The position numbers and the translations under genes are program-made. A stretch of 21,077 nt of DNA from IMG/VR virus record IMGVR_UViG_3300031857_001658, positions 1 to 21,077 of that record; one strand, given 5' to 3'. The DNA is from a virus. Positions 13,112-21,077 of this stretch are shown here, piece after piece; the first letter of the stretch is position 1, and each line of letters opens with the position of its first letter. The notes beneath the pieces were generated by a model that was not told the DNA's origin, did not search any database, and saw only the letters and a list, made by a program, of their open reading frames with translations.

Positions 13112-16100
13112 TTACGCAAACTGTATAAATCCTCCAGCTGCAATACCACCTGTTCTAGTAACAGTTATTCTGTTGATGAACTTCTGTATTCCTCTAGCTG
13201 GCTCTATTATGATGTCTATTACTCCCATATTCATATCTATGATTGCTGGAGTGTTATTAGAGGAATCCATAATAGTCTTGTATGCGTAAATTCCACCTCC
13301 TGCTCTAACACCATCTAGGTAGTTATCGACCAAAGTCTTAATCTCAAGTCTGATGGAATCTTCGTTGAAGTCGAACAAGTAGTTTGCAAGTATAGTTTCA
13401 ACGTCAGTTTCTATACTGATAAGAAGATCTCTTACGTGAACAAGGTTGAATGCTGAGTTTACGGTCTGATAAGCTGTACCATTTCCGAATATAACAACAC
13501 CAACTCCTTTTCTTCTTATAATAGGATTCAATCCGATTGGCTCTAGATTTCCTCTGTCCTCGTCTGTGAAGTCATACTCAACACCAACTATCGTACCTCC
13601 AGAAAGGACCCCTCTTTTTTGACCTGCTATAATAGCATAAGGTTCACCGTTAGCAAACTTTCTAACGAAGTTGTTAGATATCAAAGCGGCTGGTGGTACA
13701 TTTATGTTTCTATTGTTTTCCCTTATGGTAACATAGGGAAGATAGAATGCGCAGAATTTAGCTCCATCTGCCTCAGTAGGTAAGCTGAATGTGTAGCTTG
13801 GATTCAGGGATAGATTTCCTCCAGCTGCTATGTAAGCAGTATTTATAACAGGAGCTGGGTTAGCCGCTGTCGGAGCGTCAGTAAATCTAGGATCCGTAGA
13901 GTTTTGGAACTGAGTAATAGAGGGTGCATTTATAAAAGATAAGCACTTCTGTCTCATCATAGCCAATCTACTAAGTTGATACTTAGAGTTTGGCAAAATC
14001 TGACCAGAGAAAGTATCGATTATGTACCTAAATGTGATAACATCTTTCGATGCTAGTGTAACTGCAAGATTAGTATTATACAGAACGTTTAGCAATTCGC
14101 TAATTCTAGCATCAGTGCCATTAGGTCTGTGCCTCTCAGTCATAACAAATCCTCTCAAGTAAGTAAAATCAAAAGAAGTTGTGAAATCCTCTATCGAGAT
14201 AAATCTCTGAACTCTTAGAGGTGTTCCAGAATAATATAAGACCGGTCTAGCAGTAGTCACTCTATATGTTCCGAAAGTGGTTGTTGCAGAGACAGTAGAT
14301 ATTCTAGTCAATCTGTTCTGTCTAACCCCAACTGCATCAGCACAAATATTAAGATCTGTAGAAACTATCCAATCACCAACCGAGAGAGGAACGTTGCCGT
14401 TAGCGTCTTCGGTGATTAAGAAAGTTGTTGAGTCTATTCTTGAGGTAACATTAATAAATTCAGATATGTTACCATTCTGAGAGATGATATCTATTTTATT
14501 AGCGGAAACTGGCTGACCAACATTATCCGAAGCATAAGAAGCTCCAAAAGCAGCTATATTCTCCAAAGATGTTATGTCTCTGGACTCATTGCTATATGCT
14601 CTAGTAATATAGTAATCAAACTGATCCCTATCTGTAGCAAAAGTGAACTCTAAAAACTGATCCTGTGTACCGTCGCTATTTTTCCAAATGAGATCACCAT
14701 TTTGAAGCTCGTCATATTGCTTATCTATATAAGGTAAAGACATGGAATACGAAATCAAAGAATTTGAATATCCATCAGGGAATCCTGTTCCTGTTGCGCC
14801 TGTACTACCACTGGGGTTCAAGACAGAGTCTATTCCGATCCTGTCTGCCAGGCCAAACTGATAAGCAGTTCCACCGTTGGTGAAAGTTACCTCAGCAGGA
14901 TTTATTGGATCCAAATAAGGCCAAGGCTGAACTACTACACCTTGCGATCTGTAGTATGCAGTGTCCAAAGGATGACTCCAAAGTATTCTAACCTGTGAGT
15001 TTACGCTCTTAACAGTTGCTATCTTTAATTTAGTAATCTGTGTAGCTCCAGATCCACCAAAGCTATCAAGAATTCCCCCAGTAACGCCAGATGGTATAAG
15101 AACTCTACCGATAATAAATTTCTGATCAGAGGGTGAAGCTATGGTACAAAATGTCTGTAGAGCTGTTTTTTGAGATGTTGTTAATTCATTAGGACCTGTT
15201 CCAGTAACTAGATAGTGAAATCCGCTATCGAACTGGGAAGCACTATAAGTTTGGAAAGAATCAAGATTAACACCCTTATCTGTTGTTCCACCTGTTGCTC
15301 CGCCGCTTATAAAATCAAATAGAGTTCCAACGTACATTGATCCTCCAGTAGCTCCAGAAGCACCAGTTACACCTACGCTGTTTTTGGTGTAAAGATAGTC
15401 TGCGACCAAAGCCTGATCATAACTTAAGAAATTAAGTCTAGGAGTAACTAGGTCTCTATCTGATGTTAACTCATCAATAAGATTATGGCCAACCAGATCT
15501 ATCTGATAATCACTGTTACAAATATCATCAAAAGCTTCCTGGTCAATCGCACAGAATAACCCGTTTTGAGGTGTTTGTGAATTTATAAGGGTTTGTATGT
15601 ATTGGTTATTACCATTTAGATCAACGAAATCTGGAATAATACATCCAGTTTGGCTGATAACGATGTTTACATCAGGGTCAGAAAGGAAAGCGTCGATCTT
15701 ATTTTTAACAAATCCATTTGCAGTGAAATATCCGCTACCAGTGATCGGGTTATATCCCCATTTTGGATCCAAAGCAAGAACCGGATAATTAGTCCAATCA
15801 CCAGACACCGCTATTACATCAATGAAATAATCCTGCATGTAATCATATGGGTGAATAAAAGTTGGAACGTTCTCAGCACCATACCAATCTATAGCAAAGA
15901 CGTTATATCCCTTTATAGGGGTAACTGAGTCAGTAGACTTTCTAACTATAGCACTCATAGCCTGCTGACCAAGATTAACAAGGCTAAAAAGCTTTCCTTG
16001 GTCTGCAACGCTTAGTGTTGCTAGGAAATACTCAGGAGACGGGAACCAGAATCTTTCCTTGTTATAAAAAGAAGAATATAATTTTTCAGTCTCAACACCA

Positions 16101-16468
16101 TTGGCTTGCTCAGTATTCAAAGAGAATGATCTATAAACTGTAAGATCCGCAGTTGCGCTGTCTATATCATCATCAAGCTTCAAGAGGTTTAAAGCAAAAA
16201 CAGGTCCAGCATTTAAGCAGGTTAGAATCGATCTTTGGAAGAAAGATCCTCTGTTTTCTAAAGATCTGTCTATATCGCCGAAAACCGCAATCATTGTAGT
16301 AACATCTGGAATATAAACAGGTGTATTGAAAGGTCCCTTATTAGAGAAACCCACAACCAATCTGAGGGTATTCGAGGTTAGTATGACGTTTTGTGAAGCG
16401 TCAAACTCCAGTGTATAAACACCAGATGCCTTAAATTGCGAGAAATCTATCTTAATTTTTTGTGCCAT
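13112..16468 (-). CDS. 18: Contractile tail sheath protein gp18, greatly enlarged
   Basis: The ends are typical of T4-type sheaths: an N-terminal domain with VVGFSNKGPFNTPVYIPD and an FGDIDRSLENRG stretch, and a C-terminal domain running through SIRLEIKTLVDNYLDGVRAG, NNTPAIIDMNMGVIDIIIEP and an Arg-Gly-Ile segment. T4 gp18 is 659 aa; this is 1118 aa. The additional length lies in the middle, where the outward-facing domains of gp18 are found. It includes Gly/Thr/Ser-rich turns such as TGASGATGGS (about 366-375) and SGSTGATGTG (about 555), plus beta-rich stretches (GDWIVSTD, TTFGTYRVTT). Sheath monomers polymerise around the gp19 tube and contract to drive it through the envelope. The gene follows gp17 by 65 bases and precedes the tube gene, as in T4. 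The start is ATG 16468. Confidence 0.93.
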   Translation of the reverse strand: MAQKIKIDFSQFKASGVYTLEFDASQNVILTSNTLRLVVGFSNKGPFNTPVYIPDVTTMIAVFGDIDRSLENRGSFFQRSILTCLNAGPVFALNLLKLDDDIDSATADLTVYRSFSLNTEQANGVETEKLYSSFYNKERFWFPSPEYFLATLSVADQGKLFSLVNLGQQAMSAIVRKSTDSVTPIKGYNVFAIDWYGAENVPTFIHPYDYMQDYFIDVIAVSGDWTNYPVLALDPKWGYNPITGSGYFTANGFVKNKIDAFLSDPDVNIVISQTGCIIPDFVDLNGNNQYIQTLINSQTPQNGLFCAIDQEAFDDICNSDYQIDLVGHNLIDELTSDRDLVTPRLNFLSYDQALVADYLYTKNSVGVTGASGATGGSMYVGTLFDFISGGATGGTTDKGVNLDSFQTYSASQFDSGFHYLVTGTGPNELTTSQKTALQTFCTIASPSDQKFIIGRVLIPSGVTGGILDSFGGSGATQITKLKIATVKSVNSQVRILWSHPLDTAYYRSQGVVVQPWPYLDPINPAEVTFTNGGTAYQFGLADRIGIDSVLNPSGSTGATGTGFPDGYSNSLISYSMSLPYIDKQYDELQNGDLIWKNSDGTQDQFLEFTFATDRDQFDYYITRAYSNESRDITSLENIAAFGASYASDNVGQPVSANKIDIISQNGNISEFINVTSRIDSTTFLITEDANGNVPLSVGDWIVSTDLNICADAVGVRQNRLTRISTVSATTTFGTYRVTTARPVLYYSGTPLRVQRFISIEDFTTSFDFTYLRGFVMTERHRPNGTDARISELLNVLYNTNLAVTLASKDVITFRYIIDTFSGQILPNSKYQLSRLAMMRQKCLSFINAPSITQFQNSTDPRFTDAPTAANPAPVINTAYIAAGGNLSLNPSYTFSLPTEADGAKFCAFYLPYVTIRENNRNINVPPAALISNNFVRKFANGEPYAIIAGQKRGVLSGGTIVGVEYDFTDEDRGNLEPIGLNPIIRRKGVGVVIFGNGTAYQTVNSAFNLVHVRDLLISIETDVETILANYLFDFNEDSIRLEIKTLVDNYLDGVRAGGGIYAYKTIMDSSNNTPAIIDMNMGVIDIIIEPARGIQKFINRITVTRTGGIAAGGFIQFA

Positions 16469-16533
16469 TATTATTTATAGGTTATTTTGCTTCTTCACCT
16501 ATATATATCGACACGAATAAGAAAAGCAGCGCT

Positions 16534-18378
16534 TTACATTAGAGAGTTAAAGTCGCTGTATCCCTTTGCATCTTTAGAATAGAAAGTCTTGCCGGTTCCT
16601 AAAAATGGATCGTTCTGAGCAGTATTAGTTTCACCCATTTTAGATAAAATCATAGTCTTATAACCATTGTCCATAATATCAAAAAGTTCACCCGACAATT
16701 GATAGAAGGATCCACTCTCAAAAGCAGAAGGTAAATTTACTAGAGACATAGCAACGTCATCGTGACCAGTTTGACTAGAATATGTCCCCCTGGAATTTAA
16801 GCCAAAAGTGAATAGCTCAGGTACGGTCCAGTTCTTCTCGTTTACAAGTATTCTTTGTCCCCCTATTAGAATCCTAAGTTCGTCGCAGTTCTTCATCTTA
16901 TTTTTATCGTTGTACTTGATTCCTATTTTTGCCATCTTAGATGCGTCGGTGTGTTTGGTGTAGACAAATAACTCGTCGAATAAGTCCTCGTCAGATAAAA
17001 ATTTATCGATGAAAAGCTCGCCTTTATAATTAACCTCCAGTGCTATCCTTGTATTTTCAACACCAAATACATCCTTTGTTAATATCCTGGTCATTTTAAC
17101 AACCTCTTCGAGCTTTATCTCATTGTCTCTGAGTATACCAATTTGAACCAGGCCAAAGAAATCTGACTCGTCGTAGAACTCGTCTATGTACTCTATCCTA
17201 GATTTTGGGAGGGGTGTAACCTTAAATATGTTGATAACTGTGAAGTCACCCTTGTTTCCACCTGAGAGATCTATAGAAAGAATAAATTTCTTATTCACGT
17301 CGGGCAGTGAATCAACTTCAAATTTCGGATGCCATATCAGATTCTCGTAATTCAGACCAGAATCATGCAGGTAGTCAATCTCTCTCCATTTATACTCGAC
17401 GCTATTCTTTCTTATGCTTTCAAGTTCTTTCCTTCCTAAAAGAAGAGTGGATGAACTCAAGAATTGGTTTCCATACTCTTGGTTAAATAGCTCCTCCGAT
17501 CCAAGGTTGGCTATCTCGTTATTTCTCCATTTTTCATCCCTACCTGGAACTTGCCACCAATCAACCCTAATTGGATTAAATGTATTTTTGGAGTTTAGGG
17601 CATCCATGTACATGTCATAAAACTTGTTCATCCCATTAGGTGTTGAAGTTATTATGATTCTAGATACCTTAGAGGAAGATACAGTGGGATATGTAGATCT
17701 AAAGAATGACTCCATGAAGGAAGGATTGATATGGGCAAACTCGTCCATGTATAAGAAGTGAATAGTAAAACCGATACCGGATGTCTTGGTCGTTGTCTTT
17801 GACATTACCCTACACCCATTATCAAACCTCATCGACATGACGTTGTTGACCAGCATACCAGGTTTGAGAAAAAATGGAAGTCCCTTTATTATTGATTTGA
17901 TCTTGTCCATAAGCTCCTCTGATGTGCTACCAACGTTAGCCAGAATCATCGCATTCTTATCGTGGTTAAAAAGTAGATACCAAACAAGAAATACCGCTGA
18001 CATAATGGATTTACCAACCTGTCTAGGGGCTAAGAAGATGTTGAATCTGTTGTTTTGGAATTCTCTTAAAACAGAATCCTGATAATCTCTCAATCTAATA
18101 TAAGCAAGTCCTTCATCGGTCATGACCTGGCAAAACTTGGAAAAATAAATCACATCTTTAGCACACTTCTGGATCTCCAATATCTCCTCCTTTGTGTACT
18201 CAAAAAGTATATTTGCTCTCTTGAACTCCGGATCGTTATCATGAAAAGGATTGTCTACTCCTTTAAAATCAAGACCTTCCTCATCGGCTTTACGCATGAG
18301 TTCATTTACCTTCTCAGTGTTCCAATAGTTACCATTGCCAGAATCATCCTGGCCGTTCTTTAATTCTTCTGCTTTCAT
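16534..18378 (-). CDS. 17: Terminase large subunit gp17 (packaging ATPase and nuclease)
   Basis: This 614-aa protein (T4 gp17 is 610) is the motor that pumps DNA into the prohead and cuts concatemers. ATPase domain: Walker A APRQVGKS (117-124), Walker B LYMDEF (209-214, Asp212-Glu213), coupling motif ITSTPNG (243-249). Nuclease domain (RNase H fold): LSIDLSGG with Asp370, ALEVN with Glu448, and GHDDVAMSL with Asp540/Asp541. All catalytic residues expected for packaging and cleavage are present. It starts 7 bases after the gp16 stop, so the two subunits are co-translated as in T4. A weak 5-bp hairpin overlaps the stop codon, but I do not count it as a terminator. Confidence 0.97.
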   Translation of the reverse strand: MKAEELKNGQDDSGNGNYWNTEKVNELMRKADEEGLDFKGVDNPFHDNDPEFKRANILFEYTKEEILEIQKCAKDVIYFSKFCQVMTDEGLAYIRLRDYQDSVLREFQNNRFNIFLAPRQVGKSIMSAVFLVWYLLFNHDKNAMILANVGSTSEELMDKIKSIIKGLPFFLKPGMLVNNVMSMRFDNGCRVMSKTTTKTSGIGFTIHFLYMDEFAHINPSFMESFFRSTYPTVSSSKVSRIIITSTPNGMNKFYDMYMDALNSKNTFNPIRVDWWQVPGRDEKWRNNEIANLGSEELFNQEYGNQFLSSSTLLLGRKELESIRKNSVEYKWREIDYLHDSGLNYENLIWHPKFEVDSLPDVNKKFILSIDLSGGNKGDFTVINIFKVTPLPKSRIEYIDEFYDESDFFGLVQIGILRDNEIKLEEVVKMTRILTKDVFGVENTRIALEVNYKGELFIDKFLSDEDLFDELFVYTKHTDASKMAKIGIKYNDKNKMKNCDELRILIGGQRILVNEKNWTVPELFTFGLNSRGTYSSQTGHDDVAMSLVNLPSAFESGSFYQLSGELFDIMDNGYKTMILSKMGETNTAQNDPFLGTGKTFYSKDAKGYSDFNSLM

Positions 18379-18385
18379 AAATAAA

Positions 18386-19168
18386 TCAGCTAAAGATATC
18401 GTCCTCTATTTCATAATCGCCAGAACTATCGGGATCAACACCAGATTCCTTAGCATGCAAGGAATCTAGCTCTGCCTTTTTTCTAGCATTCACTACAGAA
18501 TTTTCATTTGTTATCTCGACTGGATTAACGTCGACTATATCTCCGCCTAGAATCCCTCTTAGTCCTTCCATAAGTCCCTTAGTTCCTCTAGATTTAATTC
18601 CACCATTTTCTGTTATAGGACCTCCAAAAGATCCCTCAGTCTCACCTGGAGGTAAAGCTATACCACCGTTATAATTCTTATCATCGACCTGATCCTTCAT
18701 GTTCTTATACCCCTTCTCCATCTTATCAAGATAAGTCTGGTGATCCTTCGACATCTGCATTATCTGGCCCTGAAGCTGAGCTAGCACCTCAAACAATCTG
18801 GGATGCATATTTCCCATATCAATTTCTTCTAGCAATTTAGTTATTGCATGCTGGCCGGACTTAAGCTGAAACATCATCGATGAGATGTTCATAGAGTCTA
18901 TCTTTTTTCTATACTCTAAATAGGCATTCTCCTCTATTGCGTCACTATCAAAGTAAAATTTAACTAAGGAGTCCAATAGGGTTTTAGCCTCTGATGCTGA
19001 GCTGTTCTTCTCGCCAGCAAAGTCCATCGTCACGGACGTCTTTAGTCTAGGTAAATCTGAAGTTCCAGTTTCTAAAGAATCCAGATTCTCCTCCATTATT
19101 ATAGAATCCAGGTTTTCTTTTATCTTTTCCTGGACCACCTTTTCCATTTTAGGCTTTCTTCTTGGCAT
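18386..19168 (-). CDS. 16: Terminase small subunit gp16
   Basis: This 260-aa protein contains the gp16 helical core: a Leu/Phe-rich helix (62-75), SGQHAITKLLEEIDMGNMHP (104-123) and HPRLFEVLAQLQGQIMQM (122-139) followed by a charged helix. T4-type gp16 proteins share the His-Pro-Arg-x-(Tyr/Phe)-Glu-Val element there. T4 gp16 is 164 aa, so this carries an extra basic, Lys/Glu-rich N-terminus (about 50 residues) and a long Gly/Asp-rich C-terminus (about 160-260) ending in DYEIEDDIFS. The protein recognises DNA and regulates the gp17 ATPase. It starts 11 bases after the gp14-like stop and ends 7 bases before gp17. Confidence 0.88.
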   Translation of the reverse strand: MPRRKPKMEKVVQEKIKENLDSIIMEENLDSLETGTSDLPRLKTSVTMDFAGEKNSSASEAKTLLDSLVKFYFDSDAIEENAYLEYRKKIDSMNISSMMFQLKSGQHAITKLLEEIDMGNMHPRLFEVLAQLQGQIMQMSKDHQTYLDKMEKGYKNMKDQVDDKNYNGGIALPPGETEGSFGGPITENGGIKSRGTKGLMEGLRGILGGDIVDVNPVEITNENSVVNARKKAELDSLHAKESGVDPDSSGDYEIEDDIFS

Positions 19169-19179
19169 AAATATAAAAA

Positions 19180-21077
19180 TTATCTGTTCCTAGCAAATCT
19201 TGGTGCATTGAACAGTGGTTTAGCGTTATCTATTATGTGGGCAAGTTGCTCGTCTCTAACTATATTTTGATTAAGTACAGTAGATTGATTGTCTGTATCT
19301 ATCATGTTCTTAAATAATCTAACATTACTCAAAAATAGCGGGGAAGTAAATATTTTATAAGAATTCTGGTCAGTTTTATAAAAAGGGCTGCTTGTTTGCA
19401 GGTCAATATTCTCAGGTGCATCAAAAATTATACTATCACTTAGCTGTCTGACATACTCGTGTACTTTTATCAGCTCGCTAGATTGCTGTGAAGGATTCAC
19501 GGGATCATATGACATCTTCCAAGCCTGTATAGAAAGCTGCTTGTATTTATTGGAAACGTTCACGACAAAAGCATACCATTCACCGTAGTCTATCTTAAAC
19601 TGAAGAGGCGAATTTATCTCTATGTTGTTAGCTTTCAAAGAGAAACTTCCCTGTCCTATAAAATTAGTCACCTCTTGTTCCATAGCGCCAGAGTGAATCA
19701 AATCAAACCTAAATCCCTTCATGGTCTGGTTTTGATCAATATAAAGGCCACTTAAGAAGTTCCGGGATTGAGCTTTTTGAGCTTTCCAGTTAGTTATACC
19801 AGGATCAAAAATATTAGAGTTGTTTACTACGGTAAAAGTGAAATCATCCACAACAGACAAAACCCTATATCCCCCGCTGTGGGAATAGTCGCCTTGTATT
19901 GCAACATACCCATCAGGATTATCAGCATAAGAAGTCCAGGGGGTTAAGTAGTGCTTATATGGCTGAGTAGAGTACGTAACCGTAGTGTCTGTGTAAGAGA
20001 CTGTAGTAAGAGGCAGAACGGGGTAGCCTATCTTTTTAAGTTTAGTGTTATCGTAGGCATTTCTAAGACTAAACCAAGATGTCAAAGACAACTCTTCTTT
20101 TTCAAGAAGTTTTGGCCTTACCTTATATCTTATCGCGTTTCTATTCTTGAACGGATCATAAGTAAATTCTGCATCATCAACGAAAGCAGCCTCGAGATCG
20201 TAGTAGTTATTTAATACTATTGTCCAGTTATTGTTTAGATCATATCCTATAATCGGAAGCTTTCCATATACGTAGGATCTAATAGGATCTTGAGATCTAA
20301 CATAGGTAGTGGTAGCATATTGCTGAGGTTTGGCTATCTTTTTCTCCTCCTTGTCTAGATCCGCACCAAATAATTCTTGTGTAGTTAACCCAACACCTTC
20401 TAACTCTTCCTGGTATGCTGGATCCTGGAAGAAAGTATTACTCTTAGGCTGATACTTCTTGAGTTCTATCTTAAAATAAACAGGGGCGTTCATAAAATCT
20501 CTAAACAAATATGTCGAATTTATCTCGTATATCCTGTTTGTTAACGGAAAGTAAATAATATCTCTCTTTCTAGGCTGTGATCCATTACCAAAGATCTCCC
20601 CGAAATATTTACGATCTATCTGGATCTCAAAAGGCTCTTCAAAGTTAACACCAAACGGATCGAAGTTATTCCTGTTGTCCGGAAATTGGTTATTTTGCAC
20701 CATAACCTTTATACACTTCTCATCAACAACATCAAATAATGTGTATTCTCTTAGAACAACATCTTTACCTCTAGCTTGGGGTTGTACTGAGTAGTAATTA
20801 ACTTCAAATCCAAATATCTTATTCACAATCTTACTCAGATCCTGGTATAGATTCAGAGCTCTATTTACTGCATAGGGATTAAAAGTGTACCCGCAGTCAT
20901 TGAAAACAACGGGTCTATTAGAAACCTCATCTGAACATCTTGGGCTAGGCCTGATTATTTTTTCACCTATGCTTAAAGAATCTATATAGTCCTGGTCATA
21001 CTCTAAATCTAGATCAAAATCTGTTATAACAACACTCGGGTCAACAACACTATCTGGCTCATAACCTAAGCTACCAT
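19180..21077 (-). CDS. 14: Neck protein gp14-like with large C-terminal extension, N-terminus cut by window edge
   Basis: The frame is open from the stop at 19180 to the right edge with 631 residues visible. A GTG at 20826 could be taken as a start, but 83 in-frame sense codons precede it and join smoothly (NRALNLYQDLSKIVNKIFGF), so the gene starts beyond the window. Visible residues about 70-215 match the T4 neck protein gp14: IFGFEVNYYSVQ, the LREYTLFDVVD segment, and QPRKRDIIYFPLTNRIYEIN (167-186) with PVYFKIELKKYQP. T4 gp14 is 256 aa and joins head and tail. The remaining 400 or so residues are extra. Their last 170 look like a concanavalin/LamG-type jelly roll (EWYAFVVNVSNKYKQLSIQA around 500-520, then PLFLSNVRLFKN), a fold that often binds glycans. 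Confidence 0.8.
   Translation of the reverse strand, partial: GSLGYEPDSVVDPSVVITDFDLDLEYDQDYIDSLSIGEKIIRPSPRCSDEVSNRPVVFNDCGYTFNPYAVNRALNLYQDLSKIVNKIFGFEVNYYSVQPQARGKDVVLREYTLFDVVDEKCIKVMVQNNQFPDNRNNFDPFGVNFEEPFEIQIDRKYFGEIFGNGSQPRKRDIIYFPLTNRIYEINSTYLFRDFMNAPVYFKIELKKYQPKSNTFFQDPAYQEELEGVGLTTQELFGADLDKEEKKIAKPQQYATTTYVRSQDPIRSYVYGKLPIIGYDLNNNWTIVLNNYYDLEAAFVDDAEFTYDPFKNRNAIRYKVRPKLLEKEELSLTSWFSLRNAYDNTKLKKIGYPVLPLTTVSYTDTTVTYSTQPYKHYLTPWTSYADNPDGYVAIQGDYSHSGGYRVLSVVDDFTFTVVNNSNIFDPGITNWKAQKAQSRNFLSGLYIDQNQTMKGFRFDLIHSGAMEQEVTNFIGQGSFSLKANNIEINSPLQFKIDYGEWYAFVVNVSNKYKQLSIQAWKMSYDPVNPSQQSSELIKVHEYVRQLSDSIIFDAPENIDLQTSSPFYKTDQNSYKIFTSPLFLSNVRLFKNMIDTDNQSTVLNQNIVRDEQLAHIIDNAKPLFNAPRFARNR

Noticed and set aside
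14779-15375. Collagen-like fibre domain in the sheath gene
   Set aside because: The GATG segments are short (about 10 residues) and do not form a continuous Gly-x-y series, so they are better read as loops or linkers.
656-15928. Numerous plus-strand reading frames of 60-120 codons
   Set aside because: All lie opposite convincing minus-strand genes, have unlikely composition and no family motifs.
16523-16536. Hairpin at the gp17 stop as a terminator before the sheath gene
   Set aside because: The stem is only 5 bp with a 3-base loop and a broken T run; gp17 and gp18 are more likely co-transcribed.
20824-20826. GTG as the start of the gp14-like gene
   Set aside because: The frame stays open for 83 codons upstream to the window edge and codes for a plausible protein, so the gene begins outside the window.

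Overview
This window is late structural DNA from a T4-like contractile-tailed phage (myovirus). Every gene I can support lies on the minus strand, so transcription runs from high to low coordinates. Several proteins match T4 families by motif: neck protein gp14, small and large terminase gp16 and gp17, tail sheath gp18, tail tube gp19 (two copies), a gp26-type baseplate or chaperone protein, late sigma factor gp55 and head-completion protein gp4. The DNA is A+T rich. Start codons sit in A/T-rich leaders with no convincing Shine-Dalgarno sequence. That is the usual look of genes expressed in Bacteroidetes, so a Bacteroidetes host is my best inference; nothing in the window proves it.

Layout in the direction of transcription: gp14, cut by the right edge (21077-19180); gp16 (19168-18386); gp17 (18378-16534); a very large gp18 of 1118 aa (16468-13112); two gp19 paralogues (13072-12518 and 12504-11926); an intrinsic terminator (11895-11862); the gp26-like gene (11823-10735) with a +1-frame extension to 10563; a candidate tape-measure or hub protein (10529-8838); dCMP deaminase (8767-8213); an ECF-like sigma factor (8189-7584); a C-terminally anchored membrane protein (7548-7135); a RecB-like PD-(D/E)XK nuclease (7128-6259); an unknown protein (6214-5678); a terminator (5660-5635); two overlapping membrane-protein genes (5599-4536); two paralogous small proteins (4496-3344); a large KOW-domain protein (3289-752) with a -1-frame extension to 597; a terminator (574-545); gp55-like (523-164); and gp4, cut by the left edge (155-1).

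The genes cover neck, DNA packaging, tail, nucleotide metabolism and transcription control. The two most interesting signals are sites where a reading frame continues in another frame without a start codon. (1) The gp26-like gene ends in CTT TGA, the same shift site used by bacterial prfB, and the +1 frame downstream encodes 57 more residues directly before the tape-measure candidate. This recalls the frameshifted tail-assembly chaperone pairs (G/GT) of other phages. (2) The KOW-domain gene ends on a run of ten A, and the -1 frame carries 53 further residues with the same Ala-Pro/Lys-rich style as the preceding tail. The window also encodes two different sigma-type factors, a gp14 with a large lectin-like C-terminal extension, and a sheath about 460 residues longer than that of T4.

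There is no gene-free stretch over 300 bases. No tRNA, CRISPR array, insertion sequence or integrase was seen.
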